DNA of 64,000 bases from contig CAJHZI010000649.1 of assembly GCA_905160935.1 (NCBI GenBank), positions 1,097,501 through 1,161,500 of the forward strand. The letters are read 5' to 3'. The position numbers and the translations under genes were made by a program. This document shows, in pieces, positions 1 to 11,199 of this stretch; position 1 is the first letter of the stretch, and each line of letters begins with the position of its first letter. Source of the stretch: Enchytraeus crypticus (lineage: Eukaryota > Annelida > Clitellata > Enchytraeida > Enchytraeidae). The notes below the pieces were generated by a model. That model was not told the origin of the DNA, ran no database searches, and saw only the letters and a program-made list of their open reading frames with translations.

Positions 1-285
1 GTGGCAGGTTCAAGGTGCTTATTCAAGCTCAAAGTCTGCTTTCTCGCTCCACGAGAGCACTCCTTAGATGAGCAAGTTAATCCCTTCACAAAGTCTATGC
101 CTTATCCTTACCTTATGTAGCCTATAGCATGGGAAAAGTGTGGCTTCCGAGGTGTTTTACCGTTGCCTTCTTCATACGGTATATATACTGTATATATAAT
201 ATTAGGCCAATATTAGGCCTATATATCGAACAAGAATGCATCATTGTCAAGTTTGCATACTAGGTCATCATTCGATCGTGACTAG
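1..285. repeat. Unassigned flank with a repeat fragment
   Basis: No gene is seen. Bases about 137-178 resemble bases 40,749-40,790: both carry a 'ggcttccgaggtg'-like stretch followed by 'cgttgccttc'. The stretch is therefore probably part of a dispersed repeat. A short TATA-rich run lies at 180-225. Confidence 0.35.
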
Positions 286-293
286 GTTACAAC

Positions 294-1929
294 TAGAAAT
301 GGGAATCGAACCGAACCCGAACCGAACCCAAAAATCAGGAATTTTGACCGAACCGATCCGAACCCGAACCCAGACTCTGGCCGAACCCGAACCGAACCCG
401 AACCCAGACTCTGACCGAACCCGAACCGAACCCGAATCCTGACTCTGTCCAAACCGAACTGAACCAAAATCTTGAAGTGCCTTTCTCCTACGCCAGCCTA
501 ACATTATATAAAGATAGTAAAAACAATACAAATATACATGTATATTAGTTTTTGCATTTACATGTCATACAGTATCCAACAGCATATATTCAGGTAAGGC
601 TGGTTCCGACACAAATTAAAAAATTAATAACAGATAACGATACAAAGGAATGGTAGCGTTGCAAAGGAATGGTAGCGTGAAGCGAGACTGGTATACAAAA
701 GATAATGGATAATCTGAATGATATGGCATTGAAATTTAAAATGAAGATTAACATCTAAGAAACAAAAGTGGCGAAAGTATCCCAGAATAGAGATGAAGTC
801 AATATCATAATAAATGTAACGAAAAAGCTTACAAATGAGGAAGTCCTAGAGAGAGTTGGTAAAGATAGGCAGTTGATAAATGTAGTAAGATATAGGAAGA
901 AGAGTTGGCTAGGACTCATTCCGTGAGTGGAAGTCTATTAAAAAAAGGTCATAGAAGGCAGAATGGAAGGAAAAAGAGGCAGAGGGAGACCACGATTTTA
1001 AATGTTAGATAATTTTAAAATCCACTCATATGTGGACATAAAGAGGACAGCGGAAGACCGAGAAAAGTGGAGGCTTTATATACCATGGACCTGTAATAGG
1101 CAGTGCACTAAGAGAGAAAGGGAGAGAGCATTACTAAAATCACTGGTATTTCAGACTGCTGTAGCTTATTACTGGTTCAGTTGATAGCAAATGGTATATA
1201 TTATGTTCATTTTTCTGTGGAAGTACATGTGTTTACCAAATCGTCCGTATTTCACATTTTATGTTAATAAATTGCACTTTGTCTCTGAAATATTGCATCA
1301 AATTTTAGCTAAGACATTTCCATTTAATTGTAAAAGTTTCTAATATATAGGCTAGTAGGCCTAGTGACAAAATTTATGTAAATGTAATTATTTATGTAAA
1401 TGGACGAAGCATTCTATTTTCTGGTTATAATTAAGGAGAATTTTAAAGATACCGTAAAAAAGCTAAATATCTATTTTATGAACATTTGTTTGTCAACTTA
1501 CAGTATTTTAAGAAATGAACAGGAATACCACTTCTCTCATTATTTCATTGTCATATTTTTACTCAGGTGAAAAATGTGTCAGTTACTATGACTTCATGTA
1601 TTTTTAAGCACATTTACCATAAACCATTTTAAACATGTTTATTATAACCATGATTATTATAAGTAACGTTAAACAATTGCAACATTTTCCAAACCAAACC
1701 ATTTAGACCTCGAATCGAACTCTTGCGAGTTGGAAAGCAAGCCGAACCCGAACCGAACCCGAATCCTTTTTCTAACCTAACCCGAACCGAACCGAACTTT
1801 CATTTTCAACAAACCGAACCGAACCGAACTCTCAAATTGTCAACTACTAACCGAACCCGAACCGAACTTTCATTTTCAAAGAACCGAACCGAACCCGAAC
1901 TCTGAAAATTCATAAAATTCCCGTCTCTA
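294..1929 (+). mobile_element. hAT-like DNA transposon, non-autonomous (copy 1)
   Basis: The element is bounded by an exact 8 bp target-site duplication, GTTACAAC (286-293 and 1930-1937), the size made by hAT transposases. Its ends are short imperfect terminal inverted repeats, TAGAAATGGGAAT at the left and the complement of TAGAGACGGGAAT at the right. Inside each end is a dense array of CCGAACCCGAAC-type hexamers (about 305-455 and 1738-1900), probably subterminal transposase-binding repeats. No transposase is present. The centre (about 590-1130) carries a piece of a non-LTR retrotransposon. A second copy at 46,832-48,209 has the same ends and the same central insert. The 1130-1690 part is AT-rich and noncoding. 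Confidence 0.85.
590..1135 (+). mobile_element. LINE reverse-transcriptase fragment inside the hAT-like element
   Basis: In translation, pieces of the C-terminal half of a non-LTR reverse transcriptase ORF are readable, including a match to KIMDSLND near 705 and to [17 protein letters not shown] near 835-885. These are followed by the family's basic C-terminal end and the 'PWTC' motif near 1085. A GA-rich tail follows at about 1108-1130. It is degenerate, with stops and frameshifts. The same family appears at 43.5-44.07 kb, 47.05-47.25 kb, 51.6 kb and 57.7-58.9 kb. Confidence 0.75.
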
Positions 1930-2104
1930 GTTACAACACTGCACGGCACAGAACAGTTGTCAGAAAAGATTGTTACGTCACAGCCCAAGGTTTACTAGTA
2001 CACTGTAGAAAAACGCAATCGAATTTTAGGCGACTACTTCTTACACGCTCAAACATCGATGTGCTGAACTTGGAAGAGCCATGCATTTTTTACTCTTTTC
2101 ATTC

Positions 2105-2412
2105 ATAGAAATTCCTTATCAGCAACTCAGCCATCATCACTCATCATCATTCATCATCACTCATTATCAGTCCTCAAAAATTATCATCGGTCCTTATCAT
2201 TCATTATCAGTCATCATCATTGATCATCATTTATTATCATTGATCATCAATCATCATCATAAATCATCATCAATCATCATCATTCATCATCAATCATCAT
2301 CATTCATTATCATTCATCGTCATTCCTCATCGTTCATCATCATTCATCATTATTCATCATTCATTCATTATCATTCATCATTAGTTAGCATCATTCACTA
2401 TCAGTCAAAGCA
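2105..2412 (+). repeat. CATCATT-type degenerate minisatellite
   Basis: About 300 bp are built from irregular repeats of 'atcatcattc' and 'atcattatc'. The array stays open in one frame over 128 codons as a His/Ser/Ile-rich string, which is a by-product of the repeat and not a gene. Confidence 0.85.
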
Positions 2413-2414
2413 TT

Positions 2415-2985
2415 CACCAGGTGTTGCACTACAGGTTATATGGCAGTGCTGCTTCCTTTCCAAATAACATAAACGTAAGCCCCACTACATAACATGCTAC
2501 ATTAGTTGGCACGTAAAAACTCTTCGCTTATAATCATATTTTTCGATTCGACATTTTTTAAATAATTAATTTTTCACTTAAGAGCGAAGAAATAATATTT
2601 TTAATCCTTGTAATTTTATATTATTGAGAAGAACGAAGATTTCATGAGCATTGCAAGGTTCTAAGACGCTCTATGCACAACAACAATGTACTCTGAATAT
2701 AGAAGTTCACGCGCACGTGACGCCGCTGCTCTACTAAATTGCCATGCTGACGTGTACCTTAGCTTGGTGTTACCATGCACTCGACAAATTCTAAATTTAA
2801 AGCAATTTTTATTATACAATATACAATATTATCTCATATCGGGTAGGAAAAGTGAAGATAAGTTCGTTTTAAAACTTTGAGTTCCCCTGCGGCCTACTAA
2901 CGCATATGTTGAGAAAGCTGTTGAAAACGGTTCCAGATGCTACTTTTCTTTAATGATGGCATGAGTTTGATTAAAAGCTTAAAAA
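2415..2985. other. AT-rich intergenic DNA, nothing recognised
   Basis: No coding exon, tRNA or element boundary could be supported here. A few short open frames lack any family resemblance. Confidence 0.4.
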
Positions 2986-3108
2986 AGCTAAGGTTAACGT
3001 CAGTTTCCTCACTCGAAAGCGATGTCAGTGACGGGCGAGCCCAGGATTTGAACCTGCACCTACTGATCCGCGGTCGAGTAACTTACTGAATTCACCACTG
3101 GCTCCAGC
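2986..3108 (-). mobile_element. tRNA-derived SINE (family A)
   Basis: Read on the minus strand it begins with a tRNA-like head. A box A-like TGG(T/C)GA stretch is followed by a box B-like 'ggttcaaatcc', and the element ends in the shared tail 'gaggaaactgacgttaacc'. Near-identical copies lie at 15.5, 32.9 and 34.4 kb. The tRNA part has no intact cloverleaf, so it is not a functional tRNA gene. Confidence 0.8.
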
Positions 3109-3336
3109 CAATTATGATAAAATTAAAACTTTCACAATCTGATTTACTATTTGGTTGGTCCTCTGCTACTGGAATATGGAGTTAATGAATAGTTTGTATG
3201 ATTGTTTATGCTTAGAACCTCTAGCGTTTGGTATAGAACTCTTCAATAGATTAAAATACAGCAAATAAATAATTAAACTTTCTCAATAGAGCATACTTCA
3301 AAGTGTAACGAGAGTTAGCGATATGGTATTGGAAGG

Positions 3337-3461
3337 CTAAAGCCAAGTTTAACGATAGTTTCCTTCTTGTTAGCATTTCAGCGACGGGGGAGAGCACTTG
3401 ATTTGAACAATACACTTATACTGATCAGCTGTCGAACAACTTATCAACATGCCACCGGCTT
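3337..3461 (-). mobile_element. tRNA-derived SINE (family A), diverged copy
   Basis: It has the same order as the copy at 2986-3108: tRNA-like head with 'gttcaaatc'-like box B, then the 'aaactatcgttaaac' tail, on the minus strand. It is older and more mutated. Confidence 0.7.
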
Positions 3462-3464
3462 AGC

Positions 3465-4375
3465 TCAAAAGATAATTTCCACCAGCATGGATGTTTTTGG
3501 TGGATTTATCAAGGTGCTACAGGCTGTGCTAGAGTTCCAGATTTCAACCAGAATATGAAATAACTAAACTCATCACACAAATCCGGTACCGCGTCAGTTA
3601 TGTCAACAACAACTGCAATTAACAACATTAATGAATAATTAGTGACGAAGAGGAGTTACTTTATTAGCGATACCCACTGGTCTGATGAGTAACTTCACTT
3701 GTAGCTTTTTACATAGTATTCTCTGAATAATTTATGTTTTATACTTTGTATATAGGGGTCTAATTAAGCGTATTTTAATATTTTGGCACGTTTTGTATTA
3801 CTTATGTTGTATCCGGGACATTGAAGGGTAGGTCAACCGTAAACTGCAAGTGTCGTAAGAGGCGATTGAGCAAGACTGAAGAAGGAAAGGCAAACCACCT
3901 TAGAAGACGTATTATTCCAAGATATAGGTGACATTAAGGTGTGGACCTTTTATGGAGAGATTAACTCGTTGATCGACTGGGTGCTGTTTAAGGAGCAGAA
4001 AAGCAGTATTCAAATAGAAATGTGTACCTAATTGGACCTGATACTTGCAGAAAACTAGAGGAAGGAGAGAGTATATCTAACAAATAATTGGTTAAAGTAA
4101 AGCAATAGGCGGTATCTAATGATGAGCGTTTTAAGCCCATCATTACGTAAACCTTAAAAGTAGATTTCTGCTTGCAAAAAGTATAGACCCTGAGGTAGTT
4201 TCTCAGTGCCTTGCGCACATCCTCCTAGTCGACTACTCCACTACGATATGGCAACATAGGATTGAAGACAGTGTACTCAAAGTTGGTTCAGACAATATGA
4301 AGTGAAAAAGCTTAATACGTCAAAATTTCGGCAGCCTTCTTGCTATTAATAATAACAATAATAATAATAATAATA
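3465..4375 (+). mobile_element. Intergenic DNA with a partial SINE (family V)
   Basis: Bases about 3805-3895 match the 5' part of the SINE family seen complete at 7995-8195 and 26,230-26,475: 'ttgtatccggg', then 'ggtcaaccgtaaactgca', then 'gtcgtaagaggcga'. The rest is AT-rich, with a (TAA)n microsatellite near 4345-4378. No host gene is seen. Confidence 0.5.
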
Positions 4376-4377
4376 AT

Positions 4378-5300
4378 AAAGGTTTAACGTCCGTTTCCTC
4401 ATCCAGGGATGATGTCAGGGACGTCAATTAAGTAAAAATTCATGTTTATTTAGACAGAATGATAGTATTAGTATAATTTTAATCAAAGACAATTAATGTG
4501 TTAAAGATTCATTCCGCTCAACTTCATCGTTTATAACAACTTCACTAGCATACCTACATAGGTTAGTGATATCTAAAGATATCAGGTACTTAAGTTGGCT
4601 CGGAAGTTGGTCATTTCACGCATATTCCTCATTGGACTAGGAAAAGGGCGTGAAATCTTTACTAAATCAGCTGAAATACACAGTTATTGAATTCGCGTGA
4701 AAAATGACTCAATAATGGTAGCAAAGTTCGGCATGTTGTTATTGGCGCATAGAGGAACACTATGTAGAGCACATGCACTTCTCGCTAACAGCAGAGCGCC
4801 CACATACCTGCCTGCTAGTATTCCCTGTGAATCAATACGATAAGCCTGATACACGCTCACGGTAACCTCGCTTTGTCAGACAGTTACTGGAGCCGTTTCT
4901 GGGACATGACACGAGTCGGAGCTAAAACTGGGACAGAGTTATTTCTCGGATTATCGCAGAATCGTAAATAGGGCGCAGTATGAAGAGAATTGGCGTAAGC
5001 CGGATCATAATTGCCTAATTACTAGTGATATGGAGAACTGTCTGCTATTGTAAATATCTAAATGGGTTATAGATTTCACATGTACAGTGTTGCACAACAT
5101 TATGCTAAATATATGAAGTATTACTAAAATACTGTATTATATCTATTTATTATAAGCTACTACTGCACATACATGTATGTTTTCTAACTTTAATTAGGAA
5201 AATTATGCGTATTTGTAAGGAAATGCTTGTATGTTTGGCTCTTTGTACTCTGAGGAATTGGTGAGTCTGCTATACATATTCCTACTGAAAGTCAGCTTCA
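4378..5300. other. SINE tail remnant and unassigned intergenic DNA
   Basis: Bases 4378-4425 carry the minus-strand SINE tail (complement of 'gatgaggaaacggacgttaa'). The stretch 4740-4990 is less AT-rich than its surroundings but has no open frame of note and no recognisable family. Confidence 0.35.
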
Positions 5301-5305
5301 CTCCT

Positions 5306-5335
5306 CTTTTTTTTCTCTCTCTTTCTTTCTTTCTT

Positions 5336-5421
<86 letters not shown>
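5306..5421. repeat. (CT)n microsatellite
   Basis: About 115 bp of nearly pure pyrimidine CT/TTTC repeat. It gives a Ser/Leu open frame of no significance. In this genome the LINE family with the 'agtgcact' end runs into GA/CT repeats, so this may mark a decayed LINE 3' end. Confidence 0.9.
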
Positions 5422-5423
<2 letters not shown>

Positions 5424-5424
5424 A

Positions 5425-5930
5425 TTCTTATATTCCACTAGGGCAAAATGATTTTAAAAACTCAAACAATATTGCGGAATATATTATGCCACGTACTAGC
5501 AGTTCAGTATATTAATAAATATTTTATTTTTAAAAAATTAAACAAATAGAAAAAGAAAAAGAAATTTATTAAAAGAATAAAATACCCATTGCAGGAATAA
5601 AAAATAGCATGTGATTAAAAACATATATCAAGTTAATATCATTTTATTACTGCTCCTTGTCGTCATCATTGCGCCTTTGAGTTTTACGTTTTTACTCATG
5701 CTTTACTTCAATTGCAATACCGATAACGATATCACACAGTTGTCATTATGAATATAATAGGCAGTTTTCATGCATTCTTCTCTGATAACTGCGCATTATG
5801 TAGAAATGTTTACGCTTGTTGTGTCTTTCAACTATTAGAGTGATAAAATTACTGGCATGTGCGGTTTTCAATTGTTGCGTAAAATGTTAATTTAGATAAT
5901 TCGATGTTAAAATTGAATTTTTCTTGAACA
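5425..5930. other. AT-rich intergenic DNA, nothing recognised
   Basis: AT-rich sequence without supportable features on either strand. Confidence 0.4.
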
Positions 5931-5934
5931 AAAC

Positions 5935-5954
5935 TATCTCTGTCTCTCTGCCTA

Positions 5955-5987
<33 letters not shown>

Positions 5988-6100
5988 CTCTCTTAGTGCA
6001 CTGTTCACTGGCAGGTCCACGGTATATTGCACCTACACTCTTCACACTCTTCTCTATCTTTCCTTTCGTTTTCCTTTTCATACCCATTGCCCACATACGA
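5935..6100 (-). mobile_element. LINE 3'-end fragment with GA tail
   Basis: On the minus strand the end of the LINE family is recognisable: a match to the '(R/E)EWRRY' region, then 'ggacctgccagtgaacagtgcact', which runs into a (GA)n tract at 5946-5990. Confidence 0.65.
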
Positions 6101-6235
6101 TTGGATCTATAAATCATCTAACATCAAATAACATTAATCTTGAGGGATTCTGCTTATGACGATGTGGGCCCCCAATATGCGGTTAACCAAATAATGATTC
6201 ATAAAGTAGTCGACTTCACACATAATTTGTGCGAT

Positions 6236-6396
6236 TTCAATTTATTTGATTACTCCTTTTCGAAAAAGAATAGTCAAATAAATTGAACTTAAAGGAATAA
6301 TCGAAAGAAAAGAGATACTCAAATAAATTCAGTTCTCTACTTTGCACAGATTATTCCTTTTCGAAGAAAGGAAATAATCCATGCAACATAGAGAAC
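6236..6396. repeat. Two adjacent foldback palindromes
   Basis: Bases 6236-6287 form a near-perfect hairpin with arms of about 25 bp and almost no loop ('ttcaatttatttga' pairs with 'tcaaataaattgaa'). Bases 6332-6396 form a second hairpin with arms of about 32 bp ('gttctcta' pairs with 'tagagaac'). Both hairpins turn at the same 'attccttttcga'-like centre. Confidence 0.75.
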
Positions 6397-6399
6397 CGA

Positions 6400-7185
6400 A
6401 TGGCAATGTAGATAAATGATTATGTTTTACTTGTGAGGTACATGATGATACCCAGTACCTTTAGTTGGGCACAAGTATTGAAATCTATACTCAGAGTAGC
6501 CCAAATAAGACTAAACAACATACTTCAAATTTGCAACAAGAATTGTAACCTTGTAGAAAGATTTCACCAGCAGTTGTAACTAGAAGTCTATGAACTAGTC
6601 AATTATTTATTATATGTCCACTTATAAATAATAGCAAATGTGCCATTCTTCAATGTCACAATCTGTAACAAAAGTAAGGTCTACAGAAAATATATGGCCC
6701 ACTCTACAATATGGAATTAAATTAGCGCAATAGGTCCTGCTTAACATTTGTCAAATTGCCAATAGATTTTAGGATTCCATACTGAGCCCAACCGATGTCA
6801 GGTCTAAGATATAAATATTGCAGTTATTGAACCTTGTTAAGTGCTCTTGAGAGGAGGTAGCTATAGCCGGCTTTCCCCTGATCGGTAAGTCAACAGAATG
6901 TGGCTGCTAAACTAGACCAGCTCTAGTTCTGCAGAATTACTTCATATTGCATAAGACGATCAAGAATGATTTTATATCGTCATTTTAGTTTTATGCTTTT
7001 AAACAATTTTTTGGAAACTATCAAGATAATGATAATTATATTGATAGTAGTAGTAGTAGCAGTATTAGTACCTGTATTATTGCTATTATTGTTATTATTA
7101 CAATTGTTTAATTTTTTATTTGTTATAGTCTTGGGCTGTATAGGACCCTGGGCTAAAAATAAAATAAAATAAAGACTTTACTATT
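6400..7185. other. AT-rich intergenic DNA, nothing recognised
   Basis: No exon or mobile element could be supported. A small TTA/GTA-rich patch lies near 7045-7100. Confidence 0.4.
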
Positions 7186-7189
7186 ATTA

Positions 7190-7488
7190 TTTTTCCCCGG
7201 TGTAAAGCACCTGGGGTTTTATTATTAATAATATTATTTTTTTTACCCCGGTGTAAAGAATCTGGGGTTTAATAAAAACGATTCAAGCAATTCAAGTGCT
7301 GAATCGCCGCCCGGCTACTTGAGGCCATCAATCGGTTTATAAGAATTGTTGAAGCAGACTGCATTGAATCTTTGCAAAGTCATGGAATGCCTTTGCAAAA
7401 GAAAATATATCTCTCGCTTATCGCCGGTTTGCTCTGCAATAAGTCTGCCTATGCCATTTATATAGTCAACTCCTTCGGGATTCATCGG

Positions 7489-7524
<36 letters not shown>

Positions 7525-7704
7525 AAATTCATGTCCGTGGAGTATATTACTCATAATTTGCGGAAATAGAATCGAGGAGACAAATTTTTACTATATAAGA
7601 TGTATGTAGAAGATAGGCTGCCATAGGCCTATCCTGAACTAATGGACATTCAGCTAAGAAAAACGAGTTAAAAAGCCCCATTAATAATAGTAGTAGTAGT
7701 AGTA

Positions 7705-7746
<42 letters not shown>

Positions 7747-7915
7747 TCAAAATTATAACAATAATAATTTTCTCCAATCTGCTCTCTTCTTGCGAAAGTT
7801 AAACGTTGCTGATCGCAGCAGCGGGTGACATTGCCCCGAATCCACTGCTTTTGGCTCCAGCAGCGCCCGTCCCCACTTCCTCTGCTATCGATCCACCACG
7901 AAGTTTTATTATTAT
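7190..7915 (-). mobile_element. Unclassified interspersed repeat, fragment
   Basis: Minus-strand fragments match the larger copy at about 13,800-15,340. One (about 7780-7900) corresponds to the C-terminal end of that copy's 261-residue open segment. Another (about 7255-7480) carries the 'gtgctgaatcgccgcccgg' stretch and encodes residues such as IAEQTGDKREIYFLLQR. An inverted 'ccccgg...ctgggg' motif occurs twice near 7195-7265. TTA microsatellites separate the pieces. The family is not recognised with confidence. It is an old, incomplete copy. Confidence 0.5.
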
Positions 7916-7994
7916 TATTATTCTTCTTATTATTATAAAAATTATTATTGTTATTTATTATAATCATTAAAATTATTACTATTATTATTATTAC

Positions 7995-8195
7995 TATAAC
8001 CCGTGTTGTGTCCGGGTCGCTGAAGAATAGACCAACTGTGGGCTGCACGTGTCGTAAATGGCAACAAAGCACTAAGATTCAAACCAGCATAGAAAAGGTA
8101 TTCGGCTGGTGAGCGCTTAGGTTCCATGAATTGCTACAAAATTATGTAAAGCCAATGGATCCCAACCCTAGTTAAGGAAAGATGATGATGATATT
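7995..8195 (+). mobile_element. SINE family V
   Basis: A near full-length copy of a roughly 200 bp dispersed repeat. It starts 'cccgtgttgtgtccgggt', carries the middle motif 'ggtgagcgct(t)aggtt' and 'aattgctacaaaa', and ends in a run of ATG triplets. Other copies are at 17.2-17.5 (minus), 22.9-23.1 (minus), 26.2-26.5 and 42.6-42.9 kb. Confidence 0.75.
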
Positions 8196-8198
8196 CCC

Positions 8199-8284
8199 AC
8201 ACAATTAACACAGTTTAATAATTAACACAGTTTAATAATTAACACAGTTTAATAATTAACACAGTTTAATAATTAACGCAGTTT
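8199..8284. repeat. 17 bp tandem repeat, about 5 copies
   Basis: Five near-identical units of 'aattaacacagtttaat'. Confidence 0.9.
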
Positions 8285-8289
8285 AATTT

Positions 8290-9120
8290 GCAGAAAAAAA
8301 TTGTTTGCTCTTTCTTGATGATATTTTCTGGAACAGAAAGCAGATCAGCAAGATTAAGATTAAATAAAGACCGAAAAGCAAACAATACATTGACTAAATT
8401 CTCACAGCCTGACGTGTGGTCACGGGAAGAATTGAATCACTCACTTCAAGTGTTTGTACAGGCTACATCTGCTTCTTTAAAAGGGCACTACTGCACTTAA
8501 TAGAGCAGTGCAGTTTTAAACCATTTGAATAATTTTATATTAACATTACTACATTTTCCTATTAAGTATCGTGTTTGTATTAAGAAACAGTCACAGGGGA
8601 GATACAGTGTGAGTGCGTGGAAAAACGGTGGAATGCTCCCATCCCCAATTAAGATGCTAAAGGATCTAGGGATCATCGAGGCCATAGGACCTTTTAACAT
8701 ACAATTTTACATTGGAGGCAATTAGTCCAAGTTCTACTGAGTGAAAGGGCTAAACAAAATAAAGGGTAGAAATCTTCGAAAAAAGCAATTAAGTCTTTTT
8801 TTAAAGAACCTTAAATTTAACAGTTATGCCGTGATTATACTTATAGATTAAACGAGACTACATTTAAATTGTGTAAGAAATCTAATAATTTTGCCAGTGC
8901 TATGGTTTAAATTTGTGTATAGAAAGTTAAATTACTTCCTCGAGAAGTATAGCGCCGAACGAGGTACTAAATATTGGCTAACCCAACAGTGCACGCTCAT
9001 CGCTGACCTTTAATTCATATTCAAATGTTCAACTTTACTAATACTTAATAAGTAGTTATTACCTTTATTTGAGTAAGTTGAGTTGATCGATCAGTGAATT
9101 TTATTTTATTTTTACTTTAA
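8290..9120. other. AT-rich intergenic DNA, nothing recognised
   Basis: Several 60-70 codon open frames occur but none resembles a known family or has exon-like composition. Confidence 0.35.
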
Positions 9121-9124
9121 TTAA

Positions 9125-9330
9125 AAACTTTTCTACTTCTACAGCACTGCCTAATGACAGGTCCATGACATGTAGCTCTTCCAACCAATTCTATCATCAG
9201 ACTTCCTTTGCATATCTATATTAATTTGTTATCAGATCATTCAACATCCCATGTCTCTCTCTTCCTCTAACTCTTTTCCCTTGCAATAATGCCCTATAGT
9301 TTTCCTTTCAAAATGGCCAAGCTTATTTGA
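9125..9330 (-). mobile_element. Degenerate LINE 3'-end fragment
   Basis: Complement of the LINE end seen elsewhere: 'cagcactgcctaatgacaggtc' followed by a diverged version of the 'shared C-terminal' region. Weakly conserved. Confidence 0.4.
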
Positions 9331-9334
9331 ATGC

Positions 9335-9775
9335 ACGTGTAGGCTTATTTTTTTAGTAATCTTATTTTAATTCTTTAAACTTCACCTAAAGTTCACATTT
9401 AGTTGGTGTTACTTGTTGCAGGTGCAAGATTGGCCTTATTGTTTGTGAACAGTACACAATAGTATGACCCTTTTTGATGTTCTTATTAAAAACTAAATAA
9501 AGTAAATCAATAGAGCACTAATCCCTGGCTTATCAAATGGTTTTTTGTTTTTGGAAGCCGGAATAGGGGTGGGTAGAAGAAGATGGATTTCAGAGGCGGA
9601 CTAGTTAAAACCGCCTTAAATGGTGAAAAGAGGCGACAACCCACGGAGGTACAAATGTTATTCTTCTTTGCTCAGGCAGCGGTATCCTAATTAGGTGTTC
9701 ATACTGCAGTCTTGTTGTATTGCATATTATATCGTTGCCCTTCCACGGCAACCGCGGCAGCTCCGCAGACAGCTG
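9335..9775. other. Intergenic DNA, nothing recognised
   Basis: No supported features. GC content starts to rise from about 9540. Confidence 0.35.
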
Positions 9776-9779
9776 CCCT

Positions 9780-10060
9780 GTCCAGCACACTAGCCCCCCC
9801 CCCCCCGCGTTCGGTTCAGCTAGCCCGATGACAGACGCCCCCAGTTGCGTTTCGCTGCGCTTCTTTATAGGGCCGCTTTGACCTACAACATTCAGCTCTG
9901 ATTGTTACCCCTCTCCGTTTCCCTCCGCCCTAACCCGGGTTGCCGGCTGTAGTCCGCGTCTCCCGCTATAGAGCGTCGCCCCCGCCCCGTGTCGTAGCTC
10001 GCGGTGCCTCTGTGCTCTTGCCCCAGGCCTTTTCCCCTTCTCTCGGCCTCGCGCTATTAT
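9780..10060. other. CpG-rich patch in an AT-rich setting
   Basis: A C(14) run at about 9796 is followed by roughly 250 bp with many CpG dinucleotides and overall GC far above its surroundings. It then gives way to TATA and CT-rich sequence at 10,055-10,140. It could be an unmethylated promoter-like island, or a fragment of a GC-rich repeat. No adjoining exon was identified. Confidence 0.45.
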
Positions 10061-10449
10061 ATATATTACTATCCTCTCTTATACTACTCTACTCTATTCT
10101 CTATCTCTTAGATCTATCTCTGATAATATACTGATCTATCGCGTCTAGGTTTAGCTGCGCGTCAATTTAACGAAGTAAAGCCACGTTGAGTGCGGATAGT
10201 ACTTTGTGGACGACCACTGTGGAAGACCGAGTGTTAACAGCTTTGAATTAAAAAATCCCGAGGGTGATAGAAGGCTATTCTTAAATCCGCGTCGACTTGC
10301 AATCGATGCGTCAACAAAAGCCAACGATTACTAATAACTATGGAGGGGAAGTAGCATAAATAACGAAAACTACAAAAAAGGCAACCAAGAAAGTAAACTT
10401 TGTAAACACAAGTGGTTGTCGTGTATGTAACTATACGAAATATATTTCT

Positions 10450-11150
10450 TCTTCTTCTTTTGTCTGCTTAACGTCACTTTATGGACACCTGAGCAGCGTC
10501 TTTTACCCTCTGTCGCCACTTATACTGGCCCTTGTCTAAATCATAGACATCACTCTGTGCCAGGTTATATTTAGTATCTATTTGTTTTATATCTTTTTTA
10601 TATTGCTTTGAGTATATTTATTTCCCATACCTAGTTTCATTTTATTGTTATTCTATAATTTAGAGCTTTTCTTACTGGAGTATTTTCATCCAATCTTAGC
10701 ATATGTCCTATCCAACTGAGTCTTTTGAATTTTATTAATTCACTCCATGGTTTTCTTGTGTTCTGTCATATAGGTCCGTATTGCTAATTATGTGTGGGTA
10801 TTTTATATTTAATATGATTCTCAATAGTTTTCTTTTAAATATATCTATATTACTTTCCATGCTTTTAGTTATTATCCATAATTCACTATTATATAAAAAA
10901 GATAGGTTTGATATATAAAAATATTATAGAAAAATATTATTAATATTTTTCATATTATTAATCAATCATATTAAATATAAAACTAGAATCAGAAAATGAT
11001 TTAAATCAAAGGAAAAAATTAACAATGATGGCATTTAAATTTAATAAATATAAATCTAAATTAAGAAATAAAAAATTAAGCTTGAAAATAAGAATTAAAA
11101 TTTTTAATATATAATTATATATATATTAAATATTTTAATTCTTATATTTA

Positions 11151-11199
<49 letters not shown>

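Noticed and set aside
2081-2467. 128-codon His/Ser/Ile-rich frame
   Set aside because: By-product of the ATCATC-type tandem repeat. No conserved motif.
5231-5515. Ser/Leu-rich 94-codon frame
   Set aside because: Produced by the (CT)n microsatellite.
7547-8072. Leu- and Asn-rich frames on the minus strand
   Set aside because: Run through TTA microsatellites and repeat fragments; not a gene.
9940-10134. 64-codon frame over the CpG-rich patch
   Set aside because: Composition-driven; no motif or relative recognised.
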